DNA of 64,000 nt, from assembly GCA_963738465.1 (NCBI GenBank), contig CAVTWP010000001.1, positions 330,771 through 394,770 of the forward strand. The letters run 5' to 3'. This stretch comes from Vulcanimicrobium sp963738465 (GTDB lineage: Bacteria; Vulcanimicrobiota; Vulcanimicrobiia; Vulcanimicrobiales; Vulcanimicrobiaceae). Below the pieces are notes generated by a model, which did not search any database, was not told the origin of the DNA, and saw nothing but the letters and a program-made list of their open reading frames with translations. The translations under genes and the position numbers were made by a program. This document shows positions 20,060 to 29,393 of this stretch, in pieces. Within the stretch, counting starts at the first letter, position 1. The number at the start of each line of letters is the position of its first letter.

Positions 20060-20216
20060 TCACTTTGGCGATAACCCGATCTGACTCCCGGCGAGGTCGT
20101 AGTAGACGTCAAAGTCTTGCTGGTAGGCCAGCCCCAGGCGAACCGGTCGGGGCCGACGCGGCGACTGCCGCGAGCGCGCCCGTTGTCGCGGCCAGCAACC
20201 TATGCAGCCGGCGCAT
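20060..20216 (-). pseudogene. Remnant of a secreted aspartyl-protease-like protein
   Basis: A signal-peptide-like start (MRRLHRLLAATTGALAAVAA, ATG 20214-20216) is followed, after one frame change, by VRLGLAYQQDFDVYYDLAGS and QIGLSPK then a stop at 20060. The latter resembles the C-terminal end of pepsin/retropepsin-like proteases (LGxxFLxxFxVxxDxxxxxIGFxP). Only about 52 codons remain, with no catalytic DTG motif, so it looks like an internal deletion. It overlaps the end of ftsY by 17 bases. The similarity is short and the call tentative. Confidence 0.35.
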
Positions 20217-21123
20217 TCTCGAATAGGGCGCGCGTGAACTGGGCGGCGTCGAACGGGGCCAGCGCGTCCTGCCCCTCGCCGATGCCGACATACTTCACCG
20301 GCACGACGAGCTGATCGACGATACCCACGAGGACGCCGCCCTTCGCGGTCGAGTCGAGCTTGGTGAGGATCACACCGGTCAGCTGCGTCGCTTCGTTGAA
20401 GAGCCGCGCCTGCGAGAGCGCGTTCTGGCCGGTGGTTCCGTCGACGACGAGCAGCGTCTCGGCCGGCGGCCCGCCCGTTTCGCGCTCGATAATGCGGCGC
20501 ATCTTCTTGAGCTCTTCCATCAGGTTGGTCTTCGTCTGCAGGCGGCCGGCGGTGTCGACCAGCACCACGTCGACCCCGCGCGCCTTGGCGGCATTCATCC
20601 CGTCGAAGACCACCGACGACGGGTCGGACCCTTCGGCGCCGCGCACGTAGTCGGCGCCGGCACGCTTCGCCCAGATCTCCAACTGCTCGGCGGCGGCGGC
20701 GCGGAACGTATCGGCGGCGACGACGAGCACGCGTTTGTGCTGCGCGCGCAGCAGCGACGCGAGCTTGCCGATGGTGGTCGTCTTTCCGCTTCCGTTGACC
20801 CCCACGACCAAAATCACCGAGGGCTTCGCGCCCAACTGCAGCCCCATGCCGGGCAGGGTGAGGAAGTTCTCGACATCGCGCCGGAAGCGCGCCACGACCT
20901 GATCGCTGGTCTCGTAGCGGTCTTGCTTGGCGACGACGCGCAGCGCATCGACGATCTTGGCGGTCGTCGCGACGCCGAAGTCCGCGCGCAACAGAATCTC
21001 TTCGAGATCATCCCACAACGCTTCGTCGACCGGCCGGCGAGCGAGCGCCATCTCTTCGAGCTCGCCGCCGAACGCTTCGCGCGTGCGGCTCAGCGCCGCT
21101 TTGATCTTTCCGAACCAGCTCAC
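20200..21123 (-). CDS. ftsY: Signal recognition particle receptor FtsY
   Basis: 307 residues from a GTG encoding VSWFGKIKAALSRTREAFGG, the usual FtsY NG-domain start. G-domain motifs: GVNGSGKTTTIGKLA (G1), VVAADTFRAAAAEQLEIWA, VLVDTAGRLQTKTNLM (G3), LTGVILTKLDSTAKGG (G4) and VKYVGIGEGQDALAPFD (G5). There is no long acidic A domain. It docks SRP-ribosome complexes at the membrane. The frame remains open upstream, but that part overlaps the divergent reductase and is a shadow. Confidence 0.95.
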   Translation of the reverse strand: MSWFGKIKAALSRTREAFGGELEEMALARRPVDEALWDDLEEILLRADFGVATTAKIVDALRVVAKQDRYETSDQVVARFRRDVENFLTLPGMGLQLGAKPSVILVVGVNGSGKTTTIGKLASLLRAQHKRVLVVAADTFRAAAAEQLEIWAKRAGADYVRGAEGSDPSSVVFDGMNAAKARGVDVVLVDTAGRLQTKTNLMEELKKMRRIIERETGGPPAETLLVVDGTTGQNALSQARLFNEATQLTGVILTKLDSTAKGGVLVGIVDQLVVPVKYVGIGEGQDALAPFDAAQFTRALFENAPAA

Positions 21124-21162
21124 CGGTTCGGCGGGTTCGCCGGAGCTGGGTACAGGGCCCCT

Positions 21163-22083
21163 ATGATTCCGCAACGCGAGCTCGCCCCGGACGTCGCCGT
21201 CTCGGCGATCGGTTTCGGCGGCTATCACTTGGGGATGGTGAAGGACGAATCGGAGGCGATCCGTCTGTTGCGCGCGGCGATCGAGGCCGGGATCACGTTT
21301 CTCGATAATGCCTGGGAATACAACGAGCACGTCAGCGAGGAGCGGATGGGCAAGGCCCTCGCGGAGGGCAACCTGCGCGACCGCGTGTTCCTCATGAGCA
21401 AGGTCTGCACGCACGGACGCGGCGCGGACGTCGGAATGCGACAGCTCGAAGAATCGCTGCGCCGCCTGCGCACCGATCGTCTGGATCTGTGGCAGATCCA
21501 CGAGTGCGTCTACGACGACGACCCGGCGCGCCACTATGCCAAGGGCGGCGTCATCGAAGCCCTCGAGCGCGCCAAGCGCGAGGGCAAGGTGAGGTTCACC
21601 GGCTTCACCGGCCACAAGCGGCCCGAGATCCACCGCGAGATGATCGAACGCGGCTTTCCGTTCGACACCGCGCAAATGCCCCTCAACGTGGTGGACGCGA
21701 ACTACCGCAGCTTCGAGCAGGCCGTCCTGCCGCTGGCGCGCGCGCGCGGCATCAAGGTGCTCGGCATGAAAGCGTTCGCCGAAGGCCGGCTGCTCGAGGC
21801 CGGCCAGGTCGATCCCGACGACGCGCTGCGCTACGCGATGTCACTGCCGGGCGTGCTGACCACCATCACCGGCATCGACAGCCCCGACGTTCTCGACCAC
21901 CACCTTCGCATCGCCGACGGCTTCACGCCGCTCGACGAGGTCGCGCTCCAGGGTCTGCGCGACAAGTATCACGACCGCGCGACCGACGGCCACCTCGAGC
22001 TCTACAAGTCGACCGCCAAGAACGACGCCGGCGAAGGCCGAGCCCAACACGGCTTTCCCCCGATGGAAAAGCTCGCCATGTAG
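21163..22083 (+). CDS. Aldo/keto reductase family oxidoreductase
   Basis: 306 residues, intact, starting MIPQRELAPDVAVSAIGFGG. Tetrad-like residues are visible: Asp and Tyr in FLDNAWEYNEH, Lys in FLMSKVCTHGRG, His in LDLWQIHEC. The C-terminal cofactor-binding part includes GIKVLGMKAFAEGRL and LPGVLTTITGIDSPD. It is an NADPH-dependent reductase of unknown substrate. It diverges from ftsY with only 39 bp between starts, so promoters must overlap. Confidence 0.88.
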   Translation: MIPQRELAPDVAVSAIGFGGYHLGMVKDESEAIRLLRAAIEAGITFLDNAWEYNEHVSEERMGKALAEGNLRDRVFLMSKVCTHGRGADVGMRQLEESLRRLRTDRLDLWQIHECVYDDDPARHYAKGGVIEALERAKREGKVRFTGFTGHKRPEIHREMIERGFPFDTAQMPLNVVDANYRSFEQAVLPLARARGIKVLGMKAFAEGRLLEAGQVDPDDALRYAMSLPGVLTTITGIDSPDVLDHHLRIADGFTPLDEVALQGLRDKYHDRATDGHLELYKSTAKNDAGEGRAQHGFPPMEKLAM

Positions 22084-22089
22084 TGCGCG

Positions 22090-22956
22090 CTACTGCCGAA
22101 CGGCTTGGATTCCGTCTTTGGCCAGATCGGCTTGCACGCTGTCGGGACCGCTGAGGTGGCCGCCGCCGATCGCGACGAAGGTGACGCCGCTGCCCTTGAG
22201 AAGCTGCTCGATCTTGTTGGCGAACGCGCGGTTGCGCTGCACGGCCAGGACATTGTAGAGCGCCGGATACCGGTTCAAGTCACCGTTGATCAGCGTGCCG
22301 AGGGCCGTCACGTCGCCGGCGGCCCAGGCGCCGACCATCTTGTCGAGCTGCGCGCTCGCGCCGTTCGCGTCGTCGAGCGTGACCAGCAGAAAATCGACCT
22401 GCTGCTGCTGCGGAAGGTCGGCGAAGAAGTGCATTTGCTGGTCGAGGGTCTCGAAGCCCAGCACCGGCTTGTGCGCCGCGTCGGCCATGCTTTTGAGCAC
22501 CAAGTCGACGCCGCTCTTGGGATCGTAGCCCGCTTTGATGACCGGCAGCGTCGAGAATGTCACCGCGGCCAGCCACGGCCGCAGCATCTCGATCCCGGCG
22601 CTGGGCAGACCGTACGCCGTCTCGAACGCGGTCAGCTTCGCCTTGCCGGCCGCGTCGAGCTGGCTCGACAGCGGGTGCGCCGGATCGACGCCGTACTGCA
22701 TGACGAGCGCCTGCGCGGCGGCCGTATCGTCCGCGTCGGGCACCTCTTCCCACAATGTCCCGGCCGCGTCGAACGCCGCTTGGATCTTCGGCGACCGCCA
22801 GCGCGTGGTACCCTTGAGCACGTGCACGGTACCGAACAGGTAGACCGTCGCGTGCGGCCCTTGCAGCTTCCACAGCGCCGGCTCGGCCGACGCCGGCAAC
22901 GACAGCGCCAGCGCCACCAGACCGCCGCCGAGCGCCGCGAGAATCTTCGATCCCAT
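22090..22956 (-). CDS. TraB/GumN-family secreted protein
   Basis: 288 residues with a signal peptide (MGSKILAALGGGLVALALSL, ASA). The family hallmark LWKLQGPHATVYLFGTVHVL (GTVH) lies near the N-terminus, and the second conserved glycine/histidine motif VTFVAIGGGHLSGPDSV near the end. TraB/GumN proteins are Tiki-like metalloproteases by fold, and bacterial roles are poorly known. The start at MGSKIL is favoured by the signal peptide. It is convergent with the reductase, 6 bp apart. Confidence 0.85.
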   Translation of the reverse strand: MGSKILAALGGGLVALALSLPASAEPALWKLQGPHATVYLFGTVHVLKGTTRWRSPKIQAAFDAAGTLWEEVPDADDTAAAQALVMQYGVDPAHPLSSQLDAAGKAKLTAFETAYGLPSAGIEMLRPWLAAVTFSTLPVIKAGYDPKSGVDLVLKSMADAAHKPVLGFETLDQQMHFFADLPQQQQVDFLLVTLDDANGASAQLDKMVGAWAAGDVTALGTLINGDLNRYPALYNVLAVQRNRAFANKIEQLLKGSGVTFVAIGGGHLSGPDSVQADLAKDGIQAVRQ

Positions 22957-23127
22957 GCTCGGTTGTCGGCCGGTCGACCGCACGATGCCTTTCGCGACCG
23001 CCGCGGACGGCTCGGCCGGCTCGCCGGCAGCGCGGAGCACGGGTGTCGCGCCGATCACCAGGTCGGCCTCGCCCGGAGGTGCTATTCTCCGGGCGCCACC
23101 CTCTCTTCGTCCGCTTAGGAGCACCGA

Positions 23128-23538
23128 ATGGCGACCACCCTCAAGCCCTACATCTTCTTCTACGGTCGCTGCCGAGAGGCGCTCGACTTCTACAAAGGCG
23201 TGTTCGGCGGTGACGCCGAGGTCATGCTCGTCAAGGACAGTCCGATGGCGGACCAGTGGCCGCCCGAGGGACAAAATACCGTGATGCACGCGTCGTTCAC
23301 GTCGGATGCGATCGCGTTCTTCGCCTCCGACGGGCCTGCCGACAAGACGATCGATCCCGATGCCGGCAACATTTCGCTGACGCTGTCGTTCGACGACGAC
23401 TCGAGCGCGGAAGGCGTCTTCAGCGCGCTGGCGCAGGGCGGGAAAATCATCATGCCGCTCGAGCCGGCGTTCTGGGGCGGACGCTTCGGGACGCTCGTCG
23501 ACAAGTTCGGCAACGAGTGGATGGCGACCACGCCGTGA
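23128..23538 (+). CDS. VOC-family protein (PhnB-like)
   Basis: 136 residues. LKPYIFFYGRCREALDFYKGVFGG is the PhnB-like glyoxalase/bleomycin-resistance fold start, with NISLTLSFDD and WGGRFGTLVDKFGNEWMATTP at the end. The catalytic role is unknown; many relatives are annotated as 3-demethylubiquinone-methyltransferase-like but lack proof. Its stop overlaps the GTG of a second VOC gene (GTGA), so both are one operon. Confidence 0.85.
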   Translation: MATTLKPYIFFYGRCREALDFYKGVFGGDAEVMLVKDSPMADQWPPEGQNTVMHASFTSDAIAFFASDGPADKTIDPDAGNISLTLSFDDDSSAEGVFSALAQGGKIIMPLEPAFWGGRFGTLVDKFGNEWMATTP

Positions 23539-24011
23539 GCGACAAGATCACGCCCTTCCTGTGGTTCGACGGACGCGCCGAAGAGGCCGCGAAGTTCTAC
23601 TGCTCGATCTTTCCGAACTCGAAGATCATCGGTGGTCTCGATAACACGGACGCATCGCCAGGCGAGACGGGGAGTGCGCTGACGGTGCAGTTCGAATTGG
23701 ACGGCCTGCCCTTCACCGCGCTCAACGGCGGACCCGAATACAAATTCACGCCGGCGGTCTCGTTCTCGATCGACTGCAAGGATCAGGCCGAGGTCGACTA
23801 CTACTGGGAGCGGCTGACCGCGGGCGGCAGCGAGGTGCAGTGCGGCTGGCTCGAAGACAAGTTCGGGCTGTCGTGGCAAGTGGTGCCGTCGATCCTGCCG
23901 CAGCTGCTGCAGGACGACGACGAGAAGAAAGCCGACGCCGTCATGCAGGCGATGATGAAGATGGTCAAGCTCGACGTCGCGGCGCTGCAAGCCGCCTACG
24001 ACGCGGCTTGA
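23535..24011 (+). CDS. VOC-family protein (3-dmu-9_3-mt type)
   Basis: 158 residues starting VSDKITPFLWFDGRAEEAAK, then FYCSIFPNSKI, the pattern of the 3-dmu-9_3-mt domain family. It goes on with FTALNGGPEYKFTPAVSFSI, WLEDKFGLSWQVVPSILPQL and a C-terminal helix MQAMMKMVKLDVAALQAAY. Function is unknown, though such proteins probably bind small molecules. The 174 bp after it carry no gene I can support. Confidence 0.85.
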   Translation: MSDKITPFLWFDGRAEEAAKFYCSIFPNSKIIGGLDNTDASPGETGSALTVQFELDGLPFTALNGGPEYKFTPAVSFSIDCKDQAEVDYYWERLTAGGSEVQCGWLEDKFGLSWQVVPSILPQLLQDDDEKKADAVMQAMMKMVKLDVAALQAAYDAA

Positions 24012-24185
24012 TCGCGGCGGCCGCGCCCGAAGGAGCGACGCCCTGGGCCGGAAGGCAAAAGGCGTCCATCGCATCTGCTCGCTGCGCGCGATGCCGAGCG
24101 TCTTCGCAATATCGCGCCGCTCGCGCACCGCGACCGCGACCGCGCGTAACGGGGCAAGCAAGCATCTGCCGCGGGCGATCGACCT

Positions 24186-25727
24186 CTAGTGCGTCGCCGC
24201 CGTGCGGTAGAATGATGCGAGCTCGGCTTTGAACTGGACCAGCGAGTCGTGGTTGAGGTACACTTCGTGGCCGCTGGCGAAATAGGCGAAGCCGACGCGG
24301 CGGTTCTCGGCGGGCGTGAGGTCCAGGTGGTGCAGCAGGTACTCGGTGCCGTAGAAGCCCGTCGCGAGGTCGAAATAGCCGTTGGCTGACAGAACGTGCA
24401 GATACGGGTTCTGCACGATCGCGGAACGCAGGTCGGCGACGACGGAGACCGCGTTGCCGTCCTCGCCGCGCTGGTATTTCCAGGCGCGGTTGACCTGGCC
24501 CGAGATCACCTCGTAGGGCCGGTCTTCGGCGTAGTGCAGTACGTCGTGGGCGTAGTGATAGAACGCCGCGACGTACGCCGCCGAGGTCATCGTGTCGGAG
24601 AAGTCGTCGCTCGGAAACGTGCCGTTCGCGTCGATCTCATGGCCGGTGTAGCGGCCGTCGTAGCGGCCGATGCTGCGCTCCTCGGACCGGAGCAGCTCTT
24701 CGCGGAACCGGTTGGGGTTGATGCGCAGGTCGGCCCGTTCGATGTAGCCTGTCGACAGGCCGGTGTATGCGTGCAGCCGCGCGACGACCTGCGCGCGCAC
24801 GCGCGCGTCGAGCGTGTCGCCGGCCACGAGCGCTTGCGCGTACGGCCCGCCGGCGAAGGCGCGCACCTCGGCGACGAAACGCGCCAGATTCCGCGGGTTG
24901 CCGGCGACCTTGTGGTGGTACCACGCGACGGCCGCCTCGGTCGGCAGATAGCCGATGTAGACCAAGTCGTTGCCCGGACCTTGGCCGATCGGCAAGAAGT
25001 TGTAGTCGAGCGCCGACGACAGCAATACGACGCCGTTGACCGCCTCGCCGTCGTTCTGCAGCACGGCGGCAACGTTGGCCGCGCGAGTCGTGCCGTACGA
25101 CTCGCCGAACAAGAACTTCGGCGACTGCCAGCGCGAGTTGATCGTCGTCCAACGCTCGATGAACTGCGCGAACGCGCGCGCGTCCTCGTCGACGCCGAAG
25201 AAGTCGGCGGGTTTGGCACGCGCGACGATCGTACTCCAGCCCGTTCCGACCGCGTCGATGAAGACGAGGTCGGTGGTGTCGAGCAGCGACGACTCGTTGG
25301 CGACCAGCGGCGCGGTCGGCGCCGGCTGCGTTCCGTTCTTGGGCACGGCGACGCGCACCGGCCCGAACGAGCCCATGTGCAGCCAGATCGTCGACGAGCC
25401 CGGGCCGCCGTTCCACAGAAACGTCACCGGCCGGCGTGTCACGTCGCGGCGATCGGCGGTGTACGCGACGTAGAAGACGCTCGCGGTCGGCGCGCCGCTC
25501 GCGTCACGCAGCAGCAGGCGCCCGGCGCGCGCGGTGTACGCGATGCGCTTGCCGTCCAGCACGATCGCATGGTGCGTAACGGCGTCGCGCGTGCGCGGGA
25601 TCGGCTGGTAGGTCGGCGCGGCGCTGGGTGCCGGTCCGGCCTGCGCGCCGGCACGCTGCGGCGCGCCCGCGGCCAACGCCGCGGCGACGGCGAGTACCGT
25701 CAGAGCGGGAACGATCCGGCGCGTCAT
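24186..25727 (-). CDS. Secreted S10-family serine carboxypeptidase (copy 1)
   Basis: 513 residues with signal peptide (MTRRIVPALTVLAVAAALAA). S10 motifs: oxyanion-hole segment FLWNGGPGSSTIWLHMGSFG, nucleophile in KFLFGESYGTTRAANVA, acid in SANGYFDLATGFYGTEY and histidine in FASGHEVYL. The ATG (25725-25727) overlaps the stop of the upstream paralogue (ATGA). The mature enzyme should act outside the cytoplasm, trimming C-terminal residues from peptides. It is intact. Confidence 0.92.
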   Translation of the reverse strand: MTRRIVPALTVLAVAAALAAGAPQRAGAQAGPAPSAAPTYQPIPRTRDAVTHHAIVLDGKRIAYTARAGRLLLRDASGAPTASVFYVAYTADRRDVTRRPVTFLWNGGPGSSTIWLHMGSFGPVRVAVPKNGTQPAPTAPLVANESSLLDTTDLVFIDAVGTGWSTIVARAKPADFFGVDEDARAFAQFIERWTTINSRWQSPKFLFGESYGTTRAANVAAVLQNDGEAVNGVVLLSSALDYNFLPIGQGPGNDLVYIGYLPTEAAVAWYHHKVAGNPRNLARFVAEVRAFAGGPYAQALVAGDTLDARVRAQVVARLHAYTGLSTGYIERADLRINPNRFREELLRSEERSIGRYDGRYTGHEIDANGTFPSDDFSDTMTSAAYVAAFYHYAHDVLHYAEDRPYEVISGQVNRAWKYQRGEDGNAVSVVADLRSAIVQNPYLHVLSANGYFDLATGFYGTEYLLHHLDLTPAENRRVGFAYFASGHEVYLNHDSLVQFKAELASFYRTAATH

Positions 25728-27340
25728 CGCGCGGTCGCCTCGCGGTAGAATCGCACTAAATCCGCCTTGAAGCCGCGGCGAGCTTCGTCGTTGAGATATA
25801 CCATGTGTCCTGAAGGATAGAAACCGTACTCGATGTGCGAGCGCACCGAGGCGGGCAATTGAAGGTGACCCAGCGTGTACTCGGTGCCGAAGAACGGCGT
25901 CGCCAGATCGTAGTAGCCGTTGGCCGAGAACACCCGCAGGTACGGGTTCTCGATCAGCGCCGCTCGCAGGTGCCCGGCGACGTTCGCGGTGAGGATCGAG
26001 TTGCGCAGCCGCTGGTTCCAATGCGCCCCGACGACCGGATAGTTCGTGCCCAAGTACGGACGGTCGGCATGGTAGTCGAGATCGTCGCGCAGGTACGCGC
26101 TGAACCCCGCCACGATCGCGTCGGTCAGCGCGCTGTCGCTGGTCGGGTCGTAGCGCGTTGAATCGGCGGTGGGATCGATCGTGGGCCCTTGGTAGCGTCC
26201 GTCGAGCCGCCCCGTCGTGATGCCCTTCGCGGCCAGCAGCTGGTGCTCGAAGCGGCCGGGATCGATGCGCAGGTGAGCGCGCTCGATGTAGCCCGGGTCG
26301 AGGCCGGTATAGGCGTGGATCCGCGCGACGATCGCGCGCCGCGTCGCGCCGTCGATCTCGTCGCCGCGCTGCAGCGCTGCGGCGTACGGCCCCGCCGCGA
26401 ACGCGCGCACCTCAGCCACGAAGCCCGCCAAGTCCGGCGGGTTGCCGGGGACCGCGTGATGGTACCACGCGACGGCGGCCTCGGTCGGCAAGAACGCGAT
26501 GTAGCCGTAGTCCTCGCCGGGCCCGCCGCCGTTGTCGATCACGTTGAAGTCGAGCACCGATGACAGCAGCACCACGCCGTCGATCGCCATCCCGTGTCCT
26601 TGCAGCCGGTCGACGACGTCGGCCGCGCGCGTCGTGCCGTACGACTCGCCGAACAGAAATTTCGGCGAGCCCCAGCGGTCGTTGCGCGTCGTCCATTCGC
26701 GGATGAAGTTGTCGAACGCGTCGGCATCCTCGTCGATGCCGAAGAACATTGCGGGCGTTCCCTTTCCGACGATGCGGCTGTAGCCGGTTCCGACCGCGTC
26801 GATGAACACCAAGTCGGTGACGTCGAGCAGCGTGTCCGGATTGGCGGCGTAGGCCGTGCCGGGCGCGGGCGGCGTCGCGTTCGACGGGATCGCGACGCGC
26901 ACCGGACCGTACGAAGCCATGTGCAGCCACATCGTTGACGAGCCCGGCCCGCCGTTCCACACGAACGTCACCGGCCGCGTTCGCTTGTCGGCGCCGTCGA
27001 GCGTGTACGCGACCGAGAACACCTGCGCCGTCTCGTCGCCCGCGGCGTTGCGCAGCGGGATCGAACCGGCGCGCGCCGTGTAGGCCAGCGTTCGGCCGCC
27101 GACGTCGACGGCGTGGTGCGTCACCGCTTCGGGGATCGTTGCTTCACGCGGGTACGCTTCGCGCGAAGCCGCCGGCGACGCCGAGGCGACCGGCTGCGCG
27201 GGGATCGACGACGGCGTCGGCACCGCTGCCGGCGCGGGAGTGGCGCGCGCCCGCGGCGGGGGCTGCTGGGCCGGAACCGGCGCCGCGGCGCAGACGAACA
27301 CTGCCACGGCGACGAACGCCGCGATACTCCGCATTTTCAC
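25724..27340 (-). CDS. Secreted S10-family serine carboxypeptidase (copy 2)
   Basis: 538 residues, signal peptide (MKMRSIAAFVAVAVFVCAAA) and a Pro/Ala-rich linker to about residue 60. The same catalytic set is present: FVWNGGPGSSTMWLHMASYG, KFLFGESYGTTRAADVV, SANGYYDLATPFFGTEY, YPSGHMVYLN. It is clearly paralogous to the adjacent gene and probably arose by tandem duplication. It follows the FhlB-like gene by 24 bp on the same strand and may be co-transcribed with flagellar genes. Confidence 0.92.
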   Translation of the reverse strand: MKMRSIAAFVAVAVFVCAAAPVPAQQPPPRARATPAPAAVPTPSSIPAQPVASASPAASREAYPREATIPEAVTHHAVDVGGRTLAYTARAGSIPLRNAAGDETAQVFSVAYTLDGADKRTRPVTFVWNGGPGSSTMWLHMASYGPVRVAIPSNATPPAPGTAYAANPDTLLDVTDLVFIDAVGTGYSRIVGKGTPAMFFGIDEDADAFDNFIREWTTRNDRWGSPKFLFGESYGTTRAADVVDRLQGHGMAIDGVVLLSSVLDFNVIDNGGGPGEDYGYIAFLPTEAAVAWYHHAVPGNPPDLAGFVAEVRAFAAGPYAAALQRGDEIDGATRRAIVARIHAYTGLDPGYIERAHLRIDPGRFEHQLLAAKGITTGRLDGRYQGPTIDPTADSTRYDPTSDSALTDAIVAGFSAYLRDDLDYHADRPYLGTNYPVVGAHWNQRLRNSILTANVAGHLRAALIENPYLRVFSANGYYDLATPFFGTEYTLGHLQLPASVRSHIEYGFYPSGHMVYLNDEARRGFKADLVRFYREATAR

Positions 27341-27364
27341 GGAGCGCCCGTTCGGCGCCCGGGC

Positions 27365-27673
27365 TCAACCTCCGTTCGGCGCGCCCTGAGCGTCGACGGA
27401 ATACACGAACGCCAGCACCTCGGCGACCACCGCGTAGAGCTCGCGCGGCAGGCTGCGCCCGACCTCGAGCTTGGCCAGCGCCTCGACCAGACCGGCGTCC
27501 TGATGGATCGGGACGTCGTGCTCGCGCGCGATCCGCACGATCTCCTCGGCGGTGAGCCCGCGGCCCAACGCGACGATCTCGGGTGGTTCGGGTCCGAGCG
27601 GATCGTAGGCCAGCGCGGCGGCGGCGGGGCGCGCCGGCGCGTTGCGCCGCGCGTCGTAATAGCGCGCGTTCAT
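27365..27673 (-). CDS. FhlB-like protein (FlhB C-terminal domain homologue)
   Basis: 102 residues. A short N-terminus is followed by ALAYDPLGPEPPEIVALGRG, LTAEEIVRIAREHDVPIHQD, AGLVEALAKLEVGRSLPREL and YAVVAEVLAFVYSVD. This is the cytoplasmic C-terminal domain of FlhB/EscU without its membrane part and without the NPTH autocleavage site. Similar stand-alone proteins (YlqH in Bacillus) sit beside a FliK-like gene, as here. The ATG overlaps the stop of the FliK-like gene. Confidence 0.85.
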   Translation of the reverse strand: MNARYYDARRNAPARPAAAALAYDPLGPEPPEIVALGRGLTAEEIVRIAREHDVPIHQDAGLVEALAKLEVGRSLPRELYAVVAEVLAFVYSVDAQGAPNGG

Positions 27674-29392
27674 GCGGAGCGGTCCACCACGGCGTTCGGA
27701 TCGGCCGGCCGCGCCGGCGGCGCGTCGACGGCGATCGTCGAGGTGGTCCCCACCGAAGCACCGGCCGACGCCACGCGATACCGCAACGATTCGAGCCGCG
27801 CGGTCAAGCCTCCGAGCGCGTCGCGAAACGCGCGCATCGCCGGGGCCGCCTCGGTGCGCACGTCCACGGTCACCTCGCGACCGACCGTCACGAGGTCGAT
27901 CGCCACGGTCCCGTAGTTCACCGTGTCGAGCACGAAGGCGATCCGAAAGTTCTCCGCGTCGACCGGCGCGGCGCGAGCCTGCGGCGTATCACGCCGGATG
28001 CTGATGCGCGCGCCGGCGTGTCCGTGCGCGGTCACGATCGGCAGCGTGAACGTGAGGGTGTCGGGACGCGCGGCCAGCAACTGCGCGGCGTTGAGCTGCA
28101 GCGCGGTCAACGCGGTCAGCGCGCCGGACAACGACGGCCCGAGCGCGGCCGGCGTCTGCGGATCCGCGGCGACGTTCAGCAACGTCTGTTTGAGATCGAC
28201 GCTCAACGCAGCGCTGCGCTCGGCTGCGACGGCGGCCGGCAGCGGAGGCGCCGGCGGCGCCGCGTGGGGAGCGTCGGCGCTTTGGGTCGCCGGCGCCGCG
28301 GGCCCGTTGGGCGACGCGGCGCGCGTCGCGGCCAGCAGCGTCGCGAGCTTCGGCTCGGCGCCTTCGACGACGTGATCGACGTAGGCCGCGATCTGCGCGG
28401 CGAACACGGGCGAGCGCGGATCGAGCCGGCCGACGAACGGCAGCAGCGCGCGCAAGCTATCCAGCTGCAAATCGTCGCCGGCGGCCGGCAGCGCACGTTC
28501 GAGCGCCGCGAGCGCGGCCGGCAAGCGCTCGGGATTGGCCAGCGCGGTGGTCGCGGCGGCGAGATTGCTCGCGGTCACCGGCAACCGCAGCGCGCGCAGC
28601 AGCGCGGCCGGTTCGATATAGGCCGACAAGCTCGTCGGTCGCGCGCTCGCCGCTCGCGCCGCGAGCGGCGGCGCGTCGATCGTCGGCGGCGGCGCCACGC
28701 GCAGCGGCGCGAGGATCGTGCGCGCGACGACCGCCGTCGCGCGCTCTGCAGGAACGGCGACCGGTTGTTGAACCGTCGCGCGCGCGGTTGCCATGCGCGC
28801 CTCGATCGACGTCGGTTCCACCGTGACGGCGACGGCGGCGCGCTGCGCTGCGGCCACCGGCTGCGGCCCCGGCGCGTCGTCGGCGAGTTGCGGCGCGACG
28901 TTGGCGCGCGAAACGGCAGCAGCGAACGCCGCACCCGGCGGCGGAACGGACGGCGCGGCGAGGGGCAGCTCTTCGAGCGCCACGGACGACGGGCGCGGCC
29001 TCGGGGCCGGGCGCGGGCGCGGCCGGCAGCGGCGATGGGAGAACGGTCGCCGGCTCGGCTGGGACGGTCGAAGGCCCGGTTTCGACCGCCGCATCGGCAC
29101 CGGTGTCGACGATCTGCAGCAGGATGCGGTCGCCGTCGAAGCCCGTCACGCGCACCGCCAGCGCGTCCCCGGGGCGAACGGTCGGCGGCAACGACGCGGC
29201 GACGCGGCGGCCCGCGATCTCGAGCAAATCGGTCAGCCCGTTCGACGGCAGGACTCGCGCCGTGACGACGGCGTTCTCGACCAGCAGTGCGCGCAGCGCC
29301 TGCGCTTCGCCGGCGAGCTGGACGATCTCGGCGTCGATCAGCGCGGCGAGATCCGCATTGCCGGCGATCGCGGCGAGCGGATCGAGACTCAT
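27670..29392 (-). CDS. Second FliK-like / hook-length-control-domain protein (frameshifted)
   Basis: About 574 residues. The N-terminal part (ADLAALIDAEIVQLAGEAQA, RVLPSNGLTDLLEIAGRRVA, DGDRILLQIVDTGADAAVE) and a long Ala/Pro-rich middle lead to a C-terminal Flg_hook-like region (FTLPIVTAHGHAGARISIRR, FRIAFVLDTVNYGTVAIDLV, FRDALGGLTARLESLRYRV). One frame change near 29000 in a G/C run. Together with the FhlB-like gene it matches the ylqG-ylqH pair of Firmicutes. Its role relative to the first FliK (4543-6091) is unknown. Confidence 0.75.
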
Positions 29393-29393
29393 C

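Noticed and set aside
24012..24185. Gene or RNA between the second VOC gene and the S10 peptidase
   Set aside because: Open frames have no motif, no start with a ribosome site and no recognisable RNA shape.
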